Origin: an uncultured Paracoccaceae bacterium
GTDB lineage: Bacteria > Pseudomonadota > Alphaproteobacteria > Rhodobacterales > Rhodobacteraceae
Direction: 5' to 3'
Length of the DNA: 64,000 nucleotides
Assembly (NCBI GenBank): GCA_947500055.1
Contig: CANMQO010000001.1
Location: forward strand, 372,001-436,000
Position numbers and translations under genes: made by a program. Below the pieces are notes generated by a model, which was given only the letters and a program-made list of their open reading frames with translations, did no database searches and was not told where the DNA came from. Position 1 is the stretch's first letter, and each line of letters opens with the position of its first letter. Below are positions 36,535 through 45,918 of the stretch, in pieces.

Positions 36535-36864
36535 ATGCTGACCCTGCATTGCCCCTGCTGCGGCGTTGATGCCGATGAAACTGATCTGCACGCCGGTGGC
36601 GAGGCCCATTTGAAGCGCCACGGCCCCGGATCAAGCGATGAACAGTTCGAAGAATACCTGTTCATGCGCGAAAACCCCAAGGGCGTGCATTTTGAACGCT
36701 GGCGTCATGCCTATGGCTGCGGCAAGTGGTTTCTTGCTGCCCGCTGCACCAGCACGCTCGAAGTGTTCGGGACCTATCCCGCACAAACCTTGGAGCCACC
36801 ACAAGACATCAAGGACGCCATCAGCGCCAAACGCCCGGGTTGGGTCTGGAGGGAATTTTCATGA
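36535..36864 (+). CDS. soxD: Sarcosine oxidase delta subunit
   Basis: The small zinc-binding subunit of heterotetrameric sarcosine oxidase, 109 residues. The zinc-site Cys cluster is at the N-terminus (MLTLHCPCCG), followed by a conserved EYLFMRENPKGVHFERWRH and CGKWFLAARCT. The stop overlaps the soxA start (ATGA). Confidence 0.96.
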   Translation: MLTLHCPCCGVDADETDLHAGGEAHLKRHGPGSSDEQFEEYLFMRENPKGVHFERWRHAYGCGKWFLAARCTSTLEVFGTYPAQTLEPPQDIKDAISAKRPGWVWREFS

Positions 36865-39800
36865 GCACACGTCTGGCGGGTCAGGGTAAACTGATCAATC
36901 GTACAAAGGCCCTGGATTTCACCTTCAACGGCAAGCAGTTGCGTGGCTATGAGGGCGACACGCTCGCATCAGCCCTGTTGGCCAATGACCAGATGCTGGT
37001 GGGCCGGTCGTTCAAGTATCACCGTCCGCGCGGGGTTGTCGCCTCTGGCGCGGAAGAGCCCAACGGTCTGGTCAATATGGGGCAGGGCGCCACTTTTGAA
37101 CCGAACCAGCGGATCACGACCACCCCACTTTTTGCGGGTCTGAAAGCCACGTCGCAGAATCACTGGCCCAGCCTGGAATTTGACGTGGGCGCGATCAACA
37201 AGCATTTGTCGCGCTTTCTGCCCGCCGGGTTCTATTACAAGATGTTCATGCATCCGCGCCCATTCTGGAAGCATGTCTATGAACCTTTCATCCGCCAGTC
37301 GGCGGGGCTGGGTAAGGCGCCCAAGGATCGTGATGCCGATACCTATGAGCATTTCAACATCCATGTTGATGTTCTGGTTGTTGGTGGCGGTATTGCCGGT
37401 CTGGCGGCGGCTGTTGCCGCTGGTGAGCGCGGCGCGCGGGTTCTGTTGTTGGAACAGACTGCCCATTTGGGTGGCCGCGCTGTTGTGGACGGGCCGGAAA
37501 TTGACGGGAAACCCGCCGATGACTGGATTAAAAGCGCCGTGGAAGCGCTTGAAAATATGCCGAATGTTGAGTTGCGCCTGCGCGCAATGGGGGCAGGTGT
37601 CTATGACCACGGCTATGCGCTGGCCTATGAACGGCTGACCGATCACGCACCCGAAATGGATGGCCCGCGTCACCGGTTGTGGCGTATTCGGGCCAAGCAG
37701 ATTGTGACAGCTACCGGTGCCATTGAACGCCCGCTGTCCTTTGCGGGCAATGATATCCCCGGTGTTCTGCTGGCCGCTGCGGTCCGTGATTACGCCGTGA
37801 ATTTTGGTGTCTCAATCGGTGATCGCACCGTTGTTGTGACCAATAATGACGACGCTTATCGGACGGCGCTGACACTCAAGAACGCAGGGCTGGATGTGCC
37901 CGCCATCATCGATGCCCGCCCGGACCCAGAAGGCCCGTTGATCGATGACGCCCGTGGATTGGGCATCCGTGTCGAGGCGGGCAAGGGGATTGCCAAGGTC
38001 AAAGGCGGGAAGCGGGTGACCGGCGTGGCAATTTGTGCCCAAGCTGGCGAAGGTGCTGTGCTGGAAGAGATCGCATGTGACTGTGTGGCGATGTCAGGCG
38101 GCTGGTCCCCGGTGGTGCATCTGTGGTCGCATTGCGGTGGCAAGCTGATGTGGGATGCTGATCAGGCGATGTTCCGACCGGACCCGGAGCGACCCCCAAC
38201 CGGCGCGCAGGGTGAGGCGAATGTCATTACCGCAGGCACCGCCAACGGGCATCTTTTCACGGCTGAGGCTGTAGGCGACGGCTGGGCAGCGGGCCGCGCG
38301 GCGGCCAAGGTCGCAGGCCATGCGAAACGCGGCGGGCAGGCCCCGCTGGGCGCAGATGCCGAAGAGGGGCCAATCGCCCCCGTTTGGTTGATGCCGCAAG
38401 GTGCGAGCCAGGCGCTGCGGTCCAAGTCCTGGCTGGATTTCCAGAACGATGTGAAGGTCAGCGATGTCCAACTGGCCGCACAGGAAGGGTTTGAAAGCGT
38501 CGAACATGCCAAGCGTTACACGACGTTGGGTATGGCCACCGATCAAGGAAAGCTCAGCAATATCAACGGCCTTGCCATCCTTTCCAAATCGCTGGATGCT
38601 GATATCCCTGACGTGGGGACAACGACTTTCCGCCCGCCTTACACCCCGATTTCGCTGGGCGCGATTGCGGGTGATGCGCGTGGTCCCTTGTTCCAACCGG
38701 TGCGCCAGACACCGATGTCGGAATGGCATAATGACAATGGTGCCGACAATGAACCGGTCGGCCAATGGCGCAGGCCTTATGCCTATATCCGCGATGGCGA
38801 AACGGTGCATGACGCAGTCAATCGTGAGGTCAAGAATACCCGCGAAAACCTTGGCCTTTTGGATGCCTCAACCCTTGGCAAGCTGATCGTCAAGGGGCCG
38901 GATGCGGGCAAATTCCTCGACATGATGTATACCAACATGATGTCTACCCTGCCGGTCGGCAAATGCCGCTACGGTCTGATGTGTTCCGAAAACGGGTTCC
39001 TCATTGATGACGGTGTTGTCGTGCGGATGGCCGAGGATACCTGGCTATGCCACACAACCACGGGCGGTGCGGAGAGCATCCACGCCCATATGGAAGACTG
39101 GCTGCAATGCGAATGGTGGGACTGGAAAGTCTATGTCGCCAATGTGACCGAGCAGTATGCGCAGATCGCCGTTGTTGGCCCAAATGCGCGCAAGGTTTTG
39201 CAGAAACTGGGGGGTATGGATGTCTCGGCCGAGGCGCTGCCATTCATGCAATGGGCAGACGGCAAGATCGGTGAATTCGATGCACGGGTTTTCCGCATCT
39301 CGTTCTCGGGCGAATTGTCATATGAAATCGCTGTACCTGCCGCGCAGGGCCGCGCCTTCTGGGACGCGCTGATGGCAGCGGGTGAGGAATTCGGGATCAT
39401 GCCTTACGGCACCGAATGCCTGCATATCCTGCGTGCCGAAAAAGGGTTCATCATGATCGGTGACGAAACCGACGGGACAGTGATCCCACAGGATTTGAAC
39501 CTTGGGTGGGCGCTTTCCAAGAAGAAAGAGGATTATCTGGGTAAGCGCGCCCATACCCGCAGCCATATGGCCGACCCGAACCGGTGGAAACTGGTGGGGC
39601 TGGAAACGCTGGATGGGTCCGTGTTGCCCGATGGGGCCTATGCAATTGCGGATGGCACCAATGAAAATGGCCAGCGCAACACGCAGGGCCGTGTGACCTC
39701 CACCTATTACTCCGCCAATCTGGGGCGGGGAATCGCCATGGGGCTGGTCCATAACGGGCCGGAACGGATGGGTGATGTGATCAGTTTCAACAAGGTTGAT

Positions 39801-39872
39801 GGCGGCACGGTGGAAACCAAGATCGTCGATCCGGTTTTCTATGATAAAGAAGGGGAGAAGCAGAATGTCTAA
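36861..39872 (+). CDS. soxA: Sarcosine oxidase alpha subunit
   Basis: The large subunit, 1003 residues. Domains: N-terminal ferredoxin-like (GYEGDTLASALLAN, about 30-45), NAD(P)-binding Rossmann (VLVVGGGIAGLAAAVAAGER, near 170), and a C-terminal glycine-cleavage T-protein-like domain (about 610-1003) that channels the one-carbon unit to tetrahydrofolate. The ATG at 36861 is preferred; a longer upstream frame overlaps soxD. The C-terminal end overlaps soxG by 8 bp. Confidence 0.97.
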   Translation: MSTRLAGQGKLINRTKALDFTFNGKQLRGYEGDTLASALLANDQMLVGRSFKYHRPRGVVASGAEEPNGLVNMGQGATFEPNQRITTTPLFAGLKATSQNHWPSLEFDVGAINKHLSRFLPAGFYYKMFMHPRPFWKHVYEPFIRQSAGLGKAPKDRDADTYEHFNIHVDVLVVGGGIAGLAAAVAAGERGARVLLLEQTAHLGGRAVVDGPEIDGKPADDWIKSAVEALENMPNVELRLRAMGAGVYDHGYALAYERLTDHAPEMDGPRHRLWRIRAKQIVTATGAIERPLSFAGNDIPGVLLAAAVRDYAVNFGVSIGDRTVVVTNNDDAYRTALTLKNAGLDVPAIIDARPDPEGPLIDDARGLGIRVEAGKGIAKVKGGKRVTGVAICAQAGEGAVLEEIACDCVAMSGGWSPVVHLWSHCGGKLMWDADQAMFRPDPERPPTGAQGEANVITAGTANGHLFTAEAVGDGWAAGRAAAKVAGHAKRGGQAPLGADAEEGPIAPVWLMPQGASQALRSKSWLDFQNDVKVSDVQLAAQEGFESVEHAKRYTTLGMATDQGKLSNINGLAILSKSLDADIPDVGTTTFRPPYTPISLGAIAGDARGPLFQPVRQTPMSEWHNDNGADNEPVGQWRRPYAYIRDGETVHDAVNREVKNTRENLGLLDASTLGKLIVKGPDAGKFLDMMYTNMMSTLPVGKCRYGLMCSENGFLIDDGVVVRMAEDTWLCHTTTGGAESIHAHMEDWLQCEWWDWKVYVANVTEQYAQIAVVGPNARKVLQKLGGMDVSAEALPFMQWADGKIGEFDARVFRISFSGELSYEIAVPAAQGRAFWDALMAAGEEFGIMPYGTECLHILRAEKGFIMIGDETDGTVIPQDLNLGWALSKKKEDYLGKRAHTRSHMADPNRWKLVGLETLDGSVLPDGAYAIADGTNENGQRNTQGRVTSTYYSANLGRGIAMGLVHNGPERMGDVISFNKVDGGTVETKIVDPVFYDKEGEKQNV

Positions 39873-40437
39873 TGCTGTCAGTGCATTGCAGGCCCGTGTT
39901 GCCCCCGGTGAGGTGACGATCCGCGAGGGTGGGTTGCGTGGCATGATCATCCTGCGTGGTGATCTTGCGTCCAAGAAATTGCGCAACCTCTGCAAAACGG
40001 TGACCGGCGTTGCGGTGCCTGCACAGGGGCAGGCGGACGTCACCGGCGACGAGGGCCTATGCTGGATGTCCCCGGATGAATTGCTGGTGCTTGTGCCCTA
40101 TGCGGAGGTTGGCGAGGCATTGGCTGCGATCGACAAGGCGCTGGATGGCGAACATTACCTTGCTGAAAACGTGTCTGATGCCCGCGCGCTGATCCATGTC
40201 GAAGGGGCCTTCGCCCGCGAGGTGATGGCGAAGCTGGCCCCGGTTGATTTGCACCCTGACAGTTTCAATCCGGGTGATTTCCGCCGCACACGGCTGGCAC
40301 AGGCCGCCGCCGCCTTCTGGATGCGTGATGAGGATACGTTTGAGGTGATCTGCTTTCGTTCCGTCGCTGAATATGTGTTTGGGTTGCTGGCCCAAAGTGC
40401 AAAGGAAGGGCCTGTCGGGTATTTTGCCAAGACCTAG
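39865..40437 (+). CDS. soxG: Sarcosine oxidase gamma subunit
   Basis: A 190-residue subunit of sarcosine oxidase with T-protein-like fold remnants (CWMSPDELLVLVPYAEV, DARALIHVEGAFAREVMAKL). It starts 8 bp inside soxA. No glyA, folD or purU follows, unlike many sarcosine operons; the next gene is a DUF4344 peptidase after a GC-rich hairpin. Confidence 0.94.
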   Translation: MSNAVSALQARVAPGEVTIREGGLRGMIILRGDLASKKLRNLCKTVTGVAVPAQGQADVTGDEGLCWMSPDELLVLVPYAEVGEALAAIDKALDGEHYLAENVSDARALIHVEGAFAREVMAKLAPVDLHPDSFNPGDFRRTRLAQAAAAFWMRDEDTFEVICFRSVAEYVFGLLAQSAKEGPVGYFAKT

Positions 40438-40444
40438 GGTTTCG

Positions 40445-40462
40445 GCGGTCGCCCGCGACCGC
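40445..40462 (+). terminator. GC-rich hairpin after soxG
   Basis: GCGGTCGC (40445-40452) and GCGACCGC (40455-40462) form a perfect 8-bp stem with a two-base centre, 7 bp after the soxG stop. No T-run follows, so it may stabilise the 3' end rather than terminate. Confidence 0.45.
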
Positions 40463-40495
40463 TAGGATTGGCGAAAGAACTCTTATTCGGAGGTC

Positions 40496-41242
40496 ATGAT
40501 GCTGCGTAAGGCTGTGTTTCCATTTCTCTTTGCCGGGCTGGCAACACCCGCACTGGCCGAGAGCGAAACCGCGCGTGATGCGTTCATTCAGGCCAATATC
40601 CTTGGCATCTTTTACCATGAGCTGGGCCACGGCGTGATTGACCTGATGCAAGTGCCGATTTTTGGGCAGGAAGAGGACGCGGCCGACGTTATGTCCGTTC
40701 TGATGATCAGTTGGCTGTTTGAGGAAGAGGCGGCACAGAGTATCGCCTATGACAGTGCATTTGGGTACATCAACGATCCGCACGGCACCGAGGAAGTGCC
40801 CTATTGGGATCTGCACGGCCCGGATGAGCAGCGCTATTACAATCATGTGTGCCTGTTCTATGGCGCCAACCCCGATGAGCGCGACGATCTGGCAAATGAT
40901 CTGGGCCTGCCCGAGGAACGCGCCGATACCTGTCCGGATGAATATGGACAGGCGGCCAATAGCTGGGGCATCATCTTTGACGAGATGGACGCGCGAAAAG
41001 AGGGCGTGCCAATGGTTTTCGTGCCGGGAACCGGGGAAGGGGCCGCGGTCGTAAACGCCTTGCTGGCCGATGAAGTGGCTTCAATGAATAGCGATATCAA
41101 ATTGCCGGTTGAGGTGACCGTCAGGGTTGATGAGTGTGGGGAACCGAATGCGTTTTATGACCCAAGCGAGCAATCCATCACCTTCTGTTCGGAATTCGTC
41201 GGACATCTGGGCGGGATATATGACCAAGTGTCGGCGGAGTGA
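40496..41242 (+). CDS. DUF4344 exported metallopeptidase-like protein
   Basis: A 248-residue protein with a signal peptide (1-21, cut after ALA) and a zincin-type motif HELGH at residues 41-45, only 20 residues into the mature protein. The following EEDAADVMSV provides candidate further ligands. Several Cys (HVCLF, ADTCPDE, DECGE, ITFCSEF) suggest disulfides in the periplasm. It matches the DUF4344 family of putative metallopeptidases. A strong CGGAGGTC ribosome binding site precedes the ATG. Substrate unknown. Confidence 0.85.
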   Translation: MMLRKAVFPFLFAGLATPALAESETARDAFIQANILGIFYHELGHGVIDLMQVPIFGQEEDAADVMSVLMISWLFEEEAAQSIAYDSAFGYINDPHGTEEVPYWDLHGPDEQRYYNHVCLFYGANPDERDDLANDLGLPEERADTCPDEYGQAANSWGIIFDEMDARKEGVPMVFVPGTGEGAAVVNALLADEVASMNSDIKLPVEVTVRVDECGEPNAFYDPSEQSITFCSEFVGHLGGIYDQVSAE

Positions 41243-41270
41243 TGTCTGGCTTGGGGGTGAGGGGTAAGAC

Positions 41271-42236
41271 ATGACGGATCACGGGTATGAAAGCGGCCGC
41301 CTGAACCTGCCATTTGTCGGGATTTCGACCTTTGCGAAATCCCCCTATGTCGCTGATTGGGATCAGATTGATGCCGATGTTGCGGTGCTTGGTGCGCCAT
41401 TTGATTTTGGCACCCAATGGCGCCCCGGTGCCCGGTTTGGCCCCCGCGCGGTGCGCGAGGCATCCACCCTGTTCAGCTTCGGCCATGCGGGCGCTTATGA
41501 TCATGAGGATGACGCCACCTATCTGGCGGGCGATGTCAGGATCGTTGATCTGGGCGATGCCGATATCATCCACACAAAAACTGCCGAAAGCCATGCCAAT
41601 ATTGCCCATGGGGTGGCCAAGATCCTGTCTGCGGGCGCTTTGCCGGTGGTGATCGGTGGCGATCATTCGATCAACATCCCCTGCATCAATGCCTTTGCCG
41701 ATGATTGTGCCGCAAACGGCCCCATTCATGTTGTCCAGATTGACGCACATCTGGACTTTGTGGACAGCCGGCATGGCGTGACCGAGGGGCATGGCAACCC
41801 GATGCGCCGCGCCATCGAAAAGGACTACGTGTCCGGCATGACCCAGCTGGGCATTCGCAACGTGTCATCAACCGCGAAAGAGGGTTACGATGATGCCCGC
41901 GCGCGCGGCTCTGACATCCTGTCGGTGCGGCAGGTGCGCAAACTGGGGACGGAGGCCGTTTTGGCCCGTATTCCCGAGGGTGCCCGCTACTACGTCACGA
42001 TTGATATCGATGCGTTCTGCCCCTCCATCGCCCCCGGCACGGGGACGCCCAGCCACGGTGGGTTTCTTTATTATGATGTGCTAGAGATTTTGCAGGGGCT
42101 GGCGTCACGCGGTGATGTCGTGGGCATTGATCTGGTCGAAGTTGCACCAGCCTATGATCCGACCGAAAGCACGCAGATCCTTGCCGCGCAGTTGCTGTTG
42201 AACTTTCTTGGGTTCATCTTTCACGCCCGGCGTTGA
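41271..42236 (+). CDS. speB: Agmatinase-family ureohydrolase
   Basis: A dinuclear-Mn ureohydrolase of 321 residues. Metal motifs: VIGGDHSINIP, QIDAHLDFVDSRHG and TIDIDAFCPSIAPGTGTPSHGG, with the C-terminal DLVEVAPAYDPTEST. This set fits agmatinase (agmatine to putrescine and urea), but guanidinobutyrase, guanidinopropionase or guanidine hydrolase share it, so the substrate is inferred. A GC-rich hairpin follows before sodB. Confidence 0.88.
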   Translation: MTDHGYESGRLNLPFVGISTFAKSPYVADWDQIDADVAVLGAPFDFGTQWRPGARFGPRAVREASTLFSFGHAGAYDHEDDATYLAGDVRIVDLGDADIIHTKTAESHANIAHGVAKILSAGALPVVIGGDHSINIPCINAFADDCAANGPIHVVQIDAHLDFVDSRHGVTEGHGNPMRRAIEKDYVSGMTQLGIRNVSSTAKEGYDDARARGSDILSVRQVRKLGTEAVLARIPEGARYYVTIDIDAFCPSIAPGTGTPSHGGFLYYDVLEILQGLASRGDVVGIDLVEVAPAYDPTESTQILAAQLLLNFLGFIFHARR

Positions 42237-42254
42237 ACCACCCGCTAAAATCCG

Positions 42255-42282
42255 ACACGGGGTTGACCTTCGGTCGCCGTGT
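42255..42282 (+). terminator. Hairpin between speB-like gene and sodB
   Basis: ACACGG (42255-42260) pairs with CCGTGT (42277-42282), with an inner GACC/GGTC stem around a TTC loop. It lies 19 bp after the ureohydrolase stop and about 45 bp before sodB. No U-tract follows; it may be a terminator or a 5' leader structure of sodB. Confidence 0.4.
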
Positions 42283-42328
42283 GACAATTAACGATGCATA
42301 CCGTCCTCAACTCAGAAAGATATGAGAT

Positions 42329-42928
42329 ATGGCTTTTGAACTTCCTGACCTCCCATACGCCCATGATGCGCTTGCCAGCAAAGGCATGTCTGCCGAAACC
42401 CTCGAATATCACCACGACCTGCACCACAACGCCTATGTGACCAATGGCAACAAGGCCATTGAGGGCACCGAATGGGCCGGCAAGTCGATGGAAGAGATCA
42501 TCAAGGGCACATATGATGCCGGTGCCGTCGCCCAGAACGGTATCTTCAACAACATCAGCCAGTTGTGGAACCACAACCAGTTCTGGGAGATGATGGGCCC
42601 AGGTGACAGTGCGATGCCGTCAGAGCTGGAAAACGCTATCAACGAAAGCTTTGGCTCGGTTGATGAGTTCAAATCGCAGTTCTCTGCCGCTGGCGCTGGT
42701 CAGTTTGGCTCCGGCTGGTGCTGGCTGGTCAAGAATGCCGACGGCGCATTGGCTGTGACCAAGACCGAAAACGGCGTGAACCCGCTTTGCTTTGGTCAGA
42801 CAGCCCTGTTGGGTTGCGACGTGTGGGAGCATTCCTACTACATCGACTTCCGCAACAAGCGTCCTGCCTATCTGACCAACTTCCTTGATAATCTGGTGAA
42901 CTGGGAAAACGTGGCATCGCGCCTCTGA
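42329..42928 (+). CDS. sodB: Superoxide dismutase (Fe type)
   Basis: Converts superoxide to H2O2 and O2. It has 199 residues with the metal ligands in LEYHHDLHHNAYV, WNHNQFWEMM and GCDVWEHSYYIDF. The GSGWCWLVKN and alphaproteobacterial spacing suggest the iron-dependent type, though Mn use cannot be excluded from sequence. It is followed by a clear intrinsic terminator, so it is probably monocistronic. Confidence 0.95.
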   Translation: MAFELPDLPYAHDALASKGMSAETLEYHHDLHHNAYVTNGNKAIEGTEWAGKSMEEIIKGTYDAGAVAQNGIFNNISQLWNHNQFWEMMGPGDSAMPSELENAINESFGSVDEFKSQFSAAGAGQFGSGWCWLVKNADGALAVTKTENGVNPLCFGQTALLGCDVWEHSYYIDFRNKRPAYLTNFLDNLVNWENVASRL

Positions 42929-42954
42929 ACCGCTTTGCGATAGACAATGCCAAT

Positions 42955-42984
42955 GGCCCGTGAGATTTCTCGCGGGCCTTTTTT
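42955..42984 (+). terminator. Intrinsic terminator of sodB
   Basis: GGCCCGTGAGA (42955-42965) pairs with TCTCGCGGGCC (42968-42978), with one G-T pair, followed by six T (42979-42984). It lies 27 bp after the sodB stop. This is the best Rho-independent terminator in the window. Confidence 0.9.
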
Positions 42985-42988
42985 GTGA

Positions 42989-43981
42989 ATGGGAATACCC
43001 TTGAACGGACCAGACCTGACCGAGATCGCCGCCGCCGCCGAAGCGTTGCAAGACGCTGTTATTGCAACGCCTGTACTGCCATTGCAGGCTGCCCGTTGGG
43101 ATGCGTTGCTGCCTGACTGCGCAGGGGTGACTTTGAAGCTGGAACTGTTCCAGCAAACCGGGTCATTCAAGGCGCGCGGTGCCTTGCTTGGCATGCGTGG
43201 GTTGACGGCGGATCAGCGCGCTGCGGGTGTTGTCGCGGCCAGTGGTGGCAACCATGCGCTGGCGGTATCCTGGGCCGCGCGGGAGGCAGGTGTCAGTGCA
43301 TTGATCACCATGCCACGGGCGACGGACCCGGACCGCATTGCCGGGTGTGAGGCATTGGGGGCCACGGTTGCCCTTTTCGATGATATGGCTGCGGCGTTTG
43401 AGGCGATGAATGAGGCAGCCATGCAGGGCAGGGCGCTGATGCACCCGTTTGAGGCCTGGCATATGATTCTGGGATCCGCCACATGCGGGCGCGAATACCA
43501 TTTGCAGGCCCCGCAGATCGATACATTTGTCATTCCCATCGGGGGTGGGGGCCTGATCAGCGGCATGGCCTGTGCGATCAAGCAATTGCGCCCGGATGCG
43601 CGGGTGATCGGCGTTGAACCCTTTGGTGCCGACAGTATGGCCCGTAGCTTTGACGCCGGTGAACCGGTCAAGCTCGATCAGGTGGCGACGATTGCTGACA
43701 GCCTGGGTGCGCCGCTTGCCATGCCAACGACGTTCGGCGTGGCGCAAACTTATGTGGATCGGATCGTGCGGGTTTCCGATGATGCGATGCTGGATGCCAT
43801 GGCACTTTATCAATCCAACCTGCGGATCACGGCGGAACCCGCCTGTGCTGCATCTCTTGCCGCCATTCTTGGCCCGTTGAAAGACGATCTGGCTGGTCGC
43901 CATGTGGGTATCATCGCTTGCGGCTCAAATATCGGGCTGACCCGCTATCAGGCGCTGAACGCATCCCGTAATGCCGATTGA
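42989..43981 (+). CDS. Threonine/serine dehydratase-like PLP enzyme
   Basis: A fold-type II PLP enzyme of 330 residues. The PLP lysine is K61 in QQTGSFKARGA, the phosphate-binding loop is PIGGGGLISG, and ASGGNHALAVSWAA precedes. It fits threonine/serine dehydratase without an ACT regulatory domain, producing 2-oxoacids through enamine/imine intermediates. The start is taken at ATG 42989, just after the sodB terminator; TTG 43001 is possible. Its 3' end overlaps the convergent LOG gene by 34 bp. Confidence 0.88.
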   Translation: MGIPLNGPDLTEIAAAAEALQDAVIATPVLPLQAARWDALLPDCAGVTLKLELFQQTGSFKARGALLGMRGLTADQRAAGVVAASGGNHALAVSWAAREAGVSALITMPRATDPDRIAGCEALGATVALFDDMAAAFEAMNEAAMQGRALMHPFEAWHMILGSATCGREYHLQAPQIDTFVIPIGGGGLISGMACAIKQLRPDARVIGVEPFGADSMARSFDAGEPVKLDQVATIADSLGAPLAMPTTFGVAQTYVDRIVRVSDDAMLDAMALYQSNLRITAEPACAASLAAILGPLKDDLAGRHVGIIACGSNIGLTRYQALNASRNAD

Positions 43982-44508
43982 AGTGCCGTCACATCGGCGA
44001 CGGTCGTCATGTAGGTCAGGATATCATCACCGGCGAACCCGGACTGCACGATATGGTCCAGCAATCCGGTCAACGGGTCCCAGAACCCGTCGACATTCAT
44101 CAGATAGATCGGTTTGGCGTGCAGGCCCAGCTGCCGCCATGTCAGGGCCTCGAAAAACTCATCCAGTGATCCGGCACCGCCGGGCAGGACCACAACCGCA
44201 TCGGCATTCATGAACATCACCTTTTTGCGTTCATGCATGGTTTCGGTGATCACGAAACTGTCCAGGTCGCGCTTGCCCACTTCCCAATCCAGCAGATGGG
44301 TCGGTATGACCCCAAAGGTTCTGCCGCCTGCCTCTTGCACGGCATTTGCAACCCGCCCCATCAGGCCAACATCACCGGCCCCGTAAACCAATCTCCAGTC
44401 ATTGGCGGCCAGCATCTGCCCTGTCCTTGTGGCGGCTGCGGCGTAGGCTGGGTTGTTCCCGTCGCGGGATCCGCAATAGACACAGACAGAGTGAGGTGTT
44501 TCGACCAT
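43948..44508 (-). CDS. LOG-family (lysine decarboxylase-like) protein
   Basis: A 186-residue protein of the LOG/Rossmann family that releases bases from nucleoside 5'-monophosphates (cytokinin-type phosphoribohydrolases). Motifs: VYCGSRDGNNPAYAAAA, YGAGDVGLMGRVANAV and LPGGAGSLDEFFEALTW. The family motif is PGGXGTXXE; here Ser replaces Thr. The true bacterial substrate is not known. Confidence 0.88.
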   Translation of the reverse strand: MVETPHSVCVYCGSRDGNNPAYAAAATRTGQMLAANDWRLVYGAGDVGLMGRVANAVQEAGGRTFGVIPTHLLDWEVGKRDLDSFVITETMHERKKVMFMNADAVVVLPGGAGSLDEFFEALTWRQLGLHAKPIYLMNVDGFWDPLTGLLDHIVQSGFAGDDILTYMTTVADVTALQSALRDAFSA

Positions 44509-44622
44509 GGCAAAGGATTTCCTGAAATGACGTGCTTTGACCGGTCATAGCGGGGTTGCTATGGTGGCTCAACCATATCGGTGGGACAACGACCGTATAT
44601 CGGTGATTTGAGGGGAGCGCAG

Positions 44623-45792
44623 TTGACGGAACAGATGACATCAAACGCGGGGCGCGTTGTCCTGGGTGTTATTGTTGTGGCAGCCCTCGGACTGTTGGCA
44701 TTCCTGCAGTGGCAGACACCAGCCGCTGACCCAATGCCGGAGCTGCCCGCGGAAACCATCGCGGCTGTTGCGCCAGAAGATGCGATTGCTGAACCGGAGC
44801 CCGAACCGGAAGTTCAAGTGTCGCCGCCGCCGGTTTTCGATACCTTCCGGGTTGAGCCAGACGGAAGCATGGTGGTGGCGGGTCGTGCCCAGCCGGGGCA
44901 AGTCGTTGATATCCTGCTTTCAGGGGAGGTGCTGGAACGGGTCACGGCGGATGGTTCGGGCAGTTTTGTTGCACTTCCGGTGGCCGACCCGTCCGATCAG
45001 CCGCGTACATTGAGCCTGCTGGCAGACCCGGACGGGGATGCTGTTGCATCGGAATCCAGCTTTATCGTAGCCCCGATAACGGGTCCGCAACTGGCCCTGG
45101 AGCAACCTGCACCGCCTGCTGCACCAGACGGCCCGACAACCGAAGCGACGCCGCAATTGGATGTAGCCGCGGATGATGGCAGCGCCACACCCGCGTTACC
45201 AGATCTGGTTGTTGCGGATGTGGTACCGCAATCGCCAACCGTCCTTCAGGCTGACGCGGACGGCATCAAGGTTGTCCAATCGACCCCAAGCCCCACGGCT
45301 CAGGTCGCGAGCCCCAATGTCGCACTTGAGGCAATTACCTACGATCCTGAGGGTGAGGTTCAACTGTCTGGCCGCGCAATCGGTGACGGGGCAGTGCAGG
45401 TATATATCGATAACCAGCCCATCTCGGCATCCCCTGTTGAGGCTGGCGGTGACTGGCGCATTGACTTGCCAGATATCGATACGGGTCTTTATACGCTGCG
45501 GATTGATGAGGTGGACGCAGCGGGCGATGTGGTGTCGCGGATCGAAACCCCGTTCCGGCGGGAAGAGGCCGAGGATGTCGCCGCCGTTCTGGCCGAGGAA
45601 ACATCGCGCGACGGTTTTGATGTGGCTGTCCGCACCGTGCAGCCAGGTTCGACCCTGTGGGCGATTGCAGAGGAAAACCTGGGTGACGGCATCTTTTTTG
45701 TTGAGGTGTTCGAGGCCAATCGCGATCTGATCAAGAATCCCGATCTGATCTACCCCGGCCAGATCTTCCGCATTCCGGACATGCCGGAGTGA
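44623..45792 (+). CDS. Membrane-anchored LysM-domain protein
   Basis: A 389-residue protein with one N-terminal membrane helix (about 11-29), a long acidic Pro/Ala-rich region with two small beta-type repeats (DTFRVEPDGSMVVAGRAQPG; ALEAITYDPEGEVQLSGRAIG), and a C-terminal LysM module (about 336-386, VRTVQPGSTLWAIAEENLG to LIYPGQIFRIP) that binds peptidoglycan. Start TTG 44623 follows GGGGAG at 5 bp; ATG 44635 is the alternative. It probably links the inner membrane to the cell wall. Confidence 0.85.
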   Translation: MTEQMTSNAGRVVLGVIVVAALGLLAFLQWQTPAADPMPELPAETIAAVAPEDAIAEPEPEPEVQVSPPPVFDTFRVEPDGSMVVAGRAQPGQVVDILLSGEVLERVTADGSGSFVALPVADPSDQPRTLSLLADPDGDAVASESSFIVAPITGPQLALEQPAPPAAPDGPTTEATPQLDVAADDGSATPALPDLVVADVVPQSPTVLQADADGIKVVQSTPSPTAQVASPNVALEAITYDPEGEVQLSGRAIGDGAVQVYIDNQPISASPVEAGGDWRIDLPDIDTGLYTLRIDEVDAAGDVVSRIETPFRREEAEDVAAVLAEETSRDGFDVAVRTVQPGSTLWAIAEENLGDGIFFVEVFEANRDLIKNPDLIYPGQIFRIPDMPE

Positions 45793-45918
45793 GATCAGTA
45801 TCTAAATTTCCAAATATTGCGTCGCCGGATTCGAAACCCGACAAAGAAGCTTAGGGGCAGGGTCGAATAACATGGCACCGATCGAGGGTACGCATCCATT
45901 CACTTGGTGAGAATGCGC

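Noticed and set aside
35816-36541. 241-codon plus-strand frame between soxB and soxD
   Set aside because: It overlaps the better-supported 74-aa ORF at 36190 in another frame, and its translation is low-complexity in the second half with no membrane or domain pattern.
44581-44622. GTG 44581 as start of the LysM protein
   Set aside because: It adds a polar stretch before the membrane helix and lacks a ribosome binding site; TTG 44623 follows GGGGAG.
45824-45842. tRNA T-arm-like sequence (reverse complement contains GGGTTTCGAATCC)
   Set aside because: No matching acceptor stem, D-arm or anticodon arm is found on that strand, so it is not a tRNA gene. It might be a chance match or a remnant.
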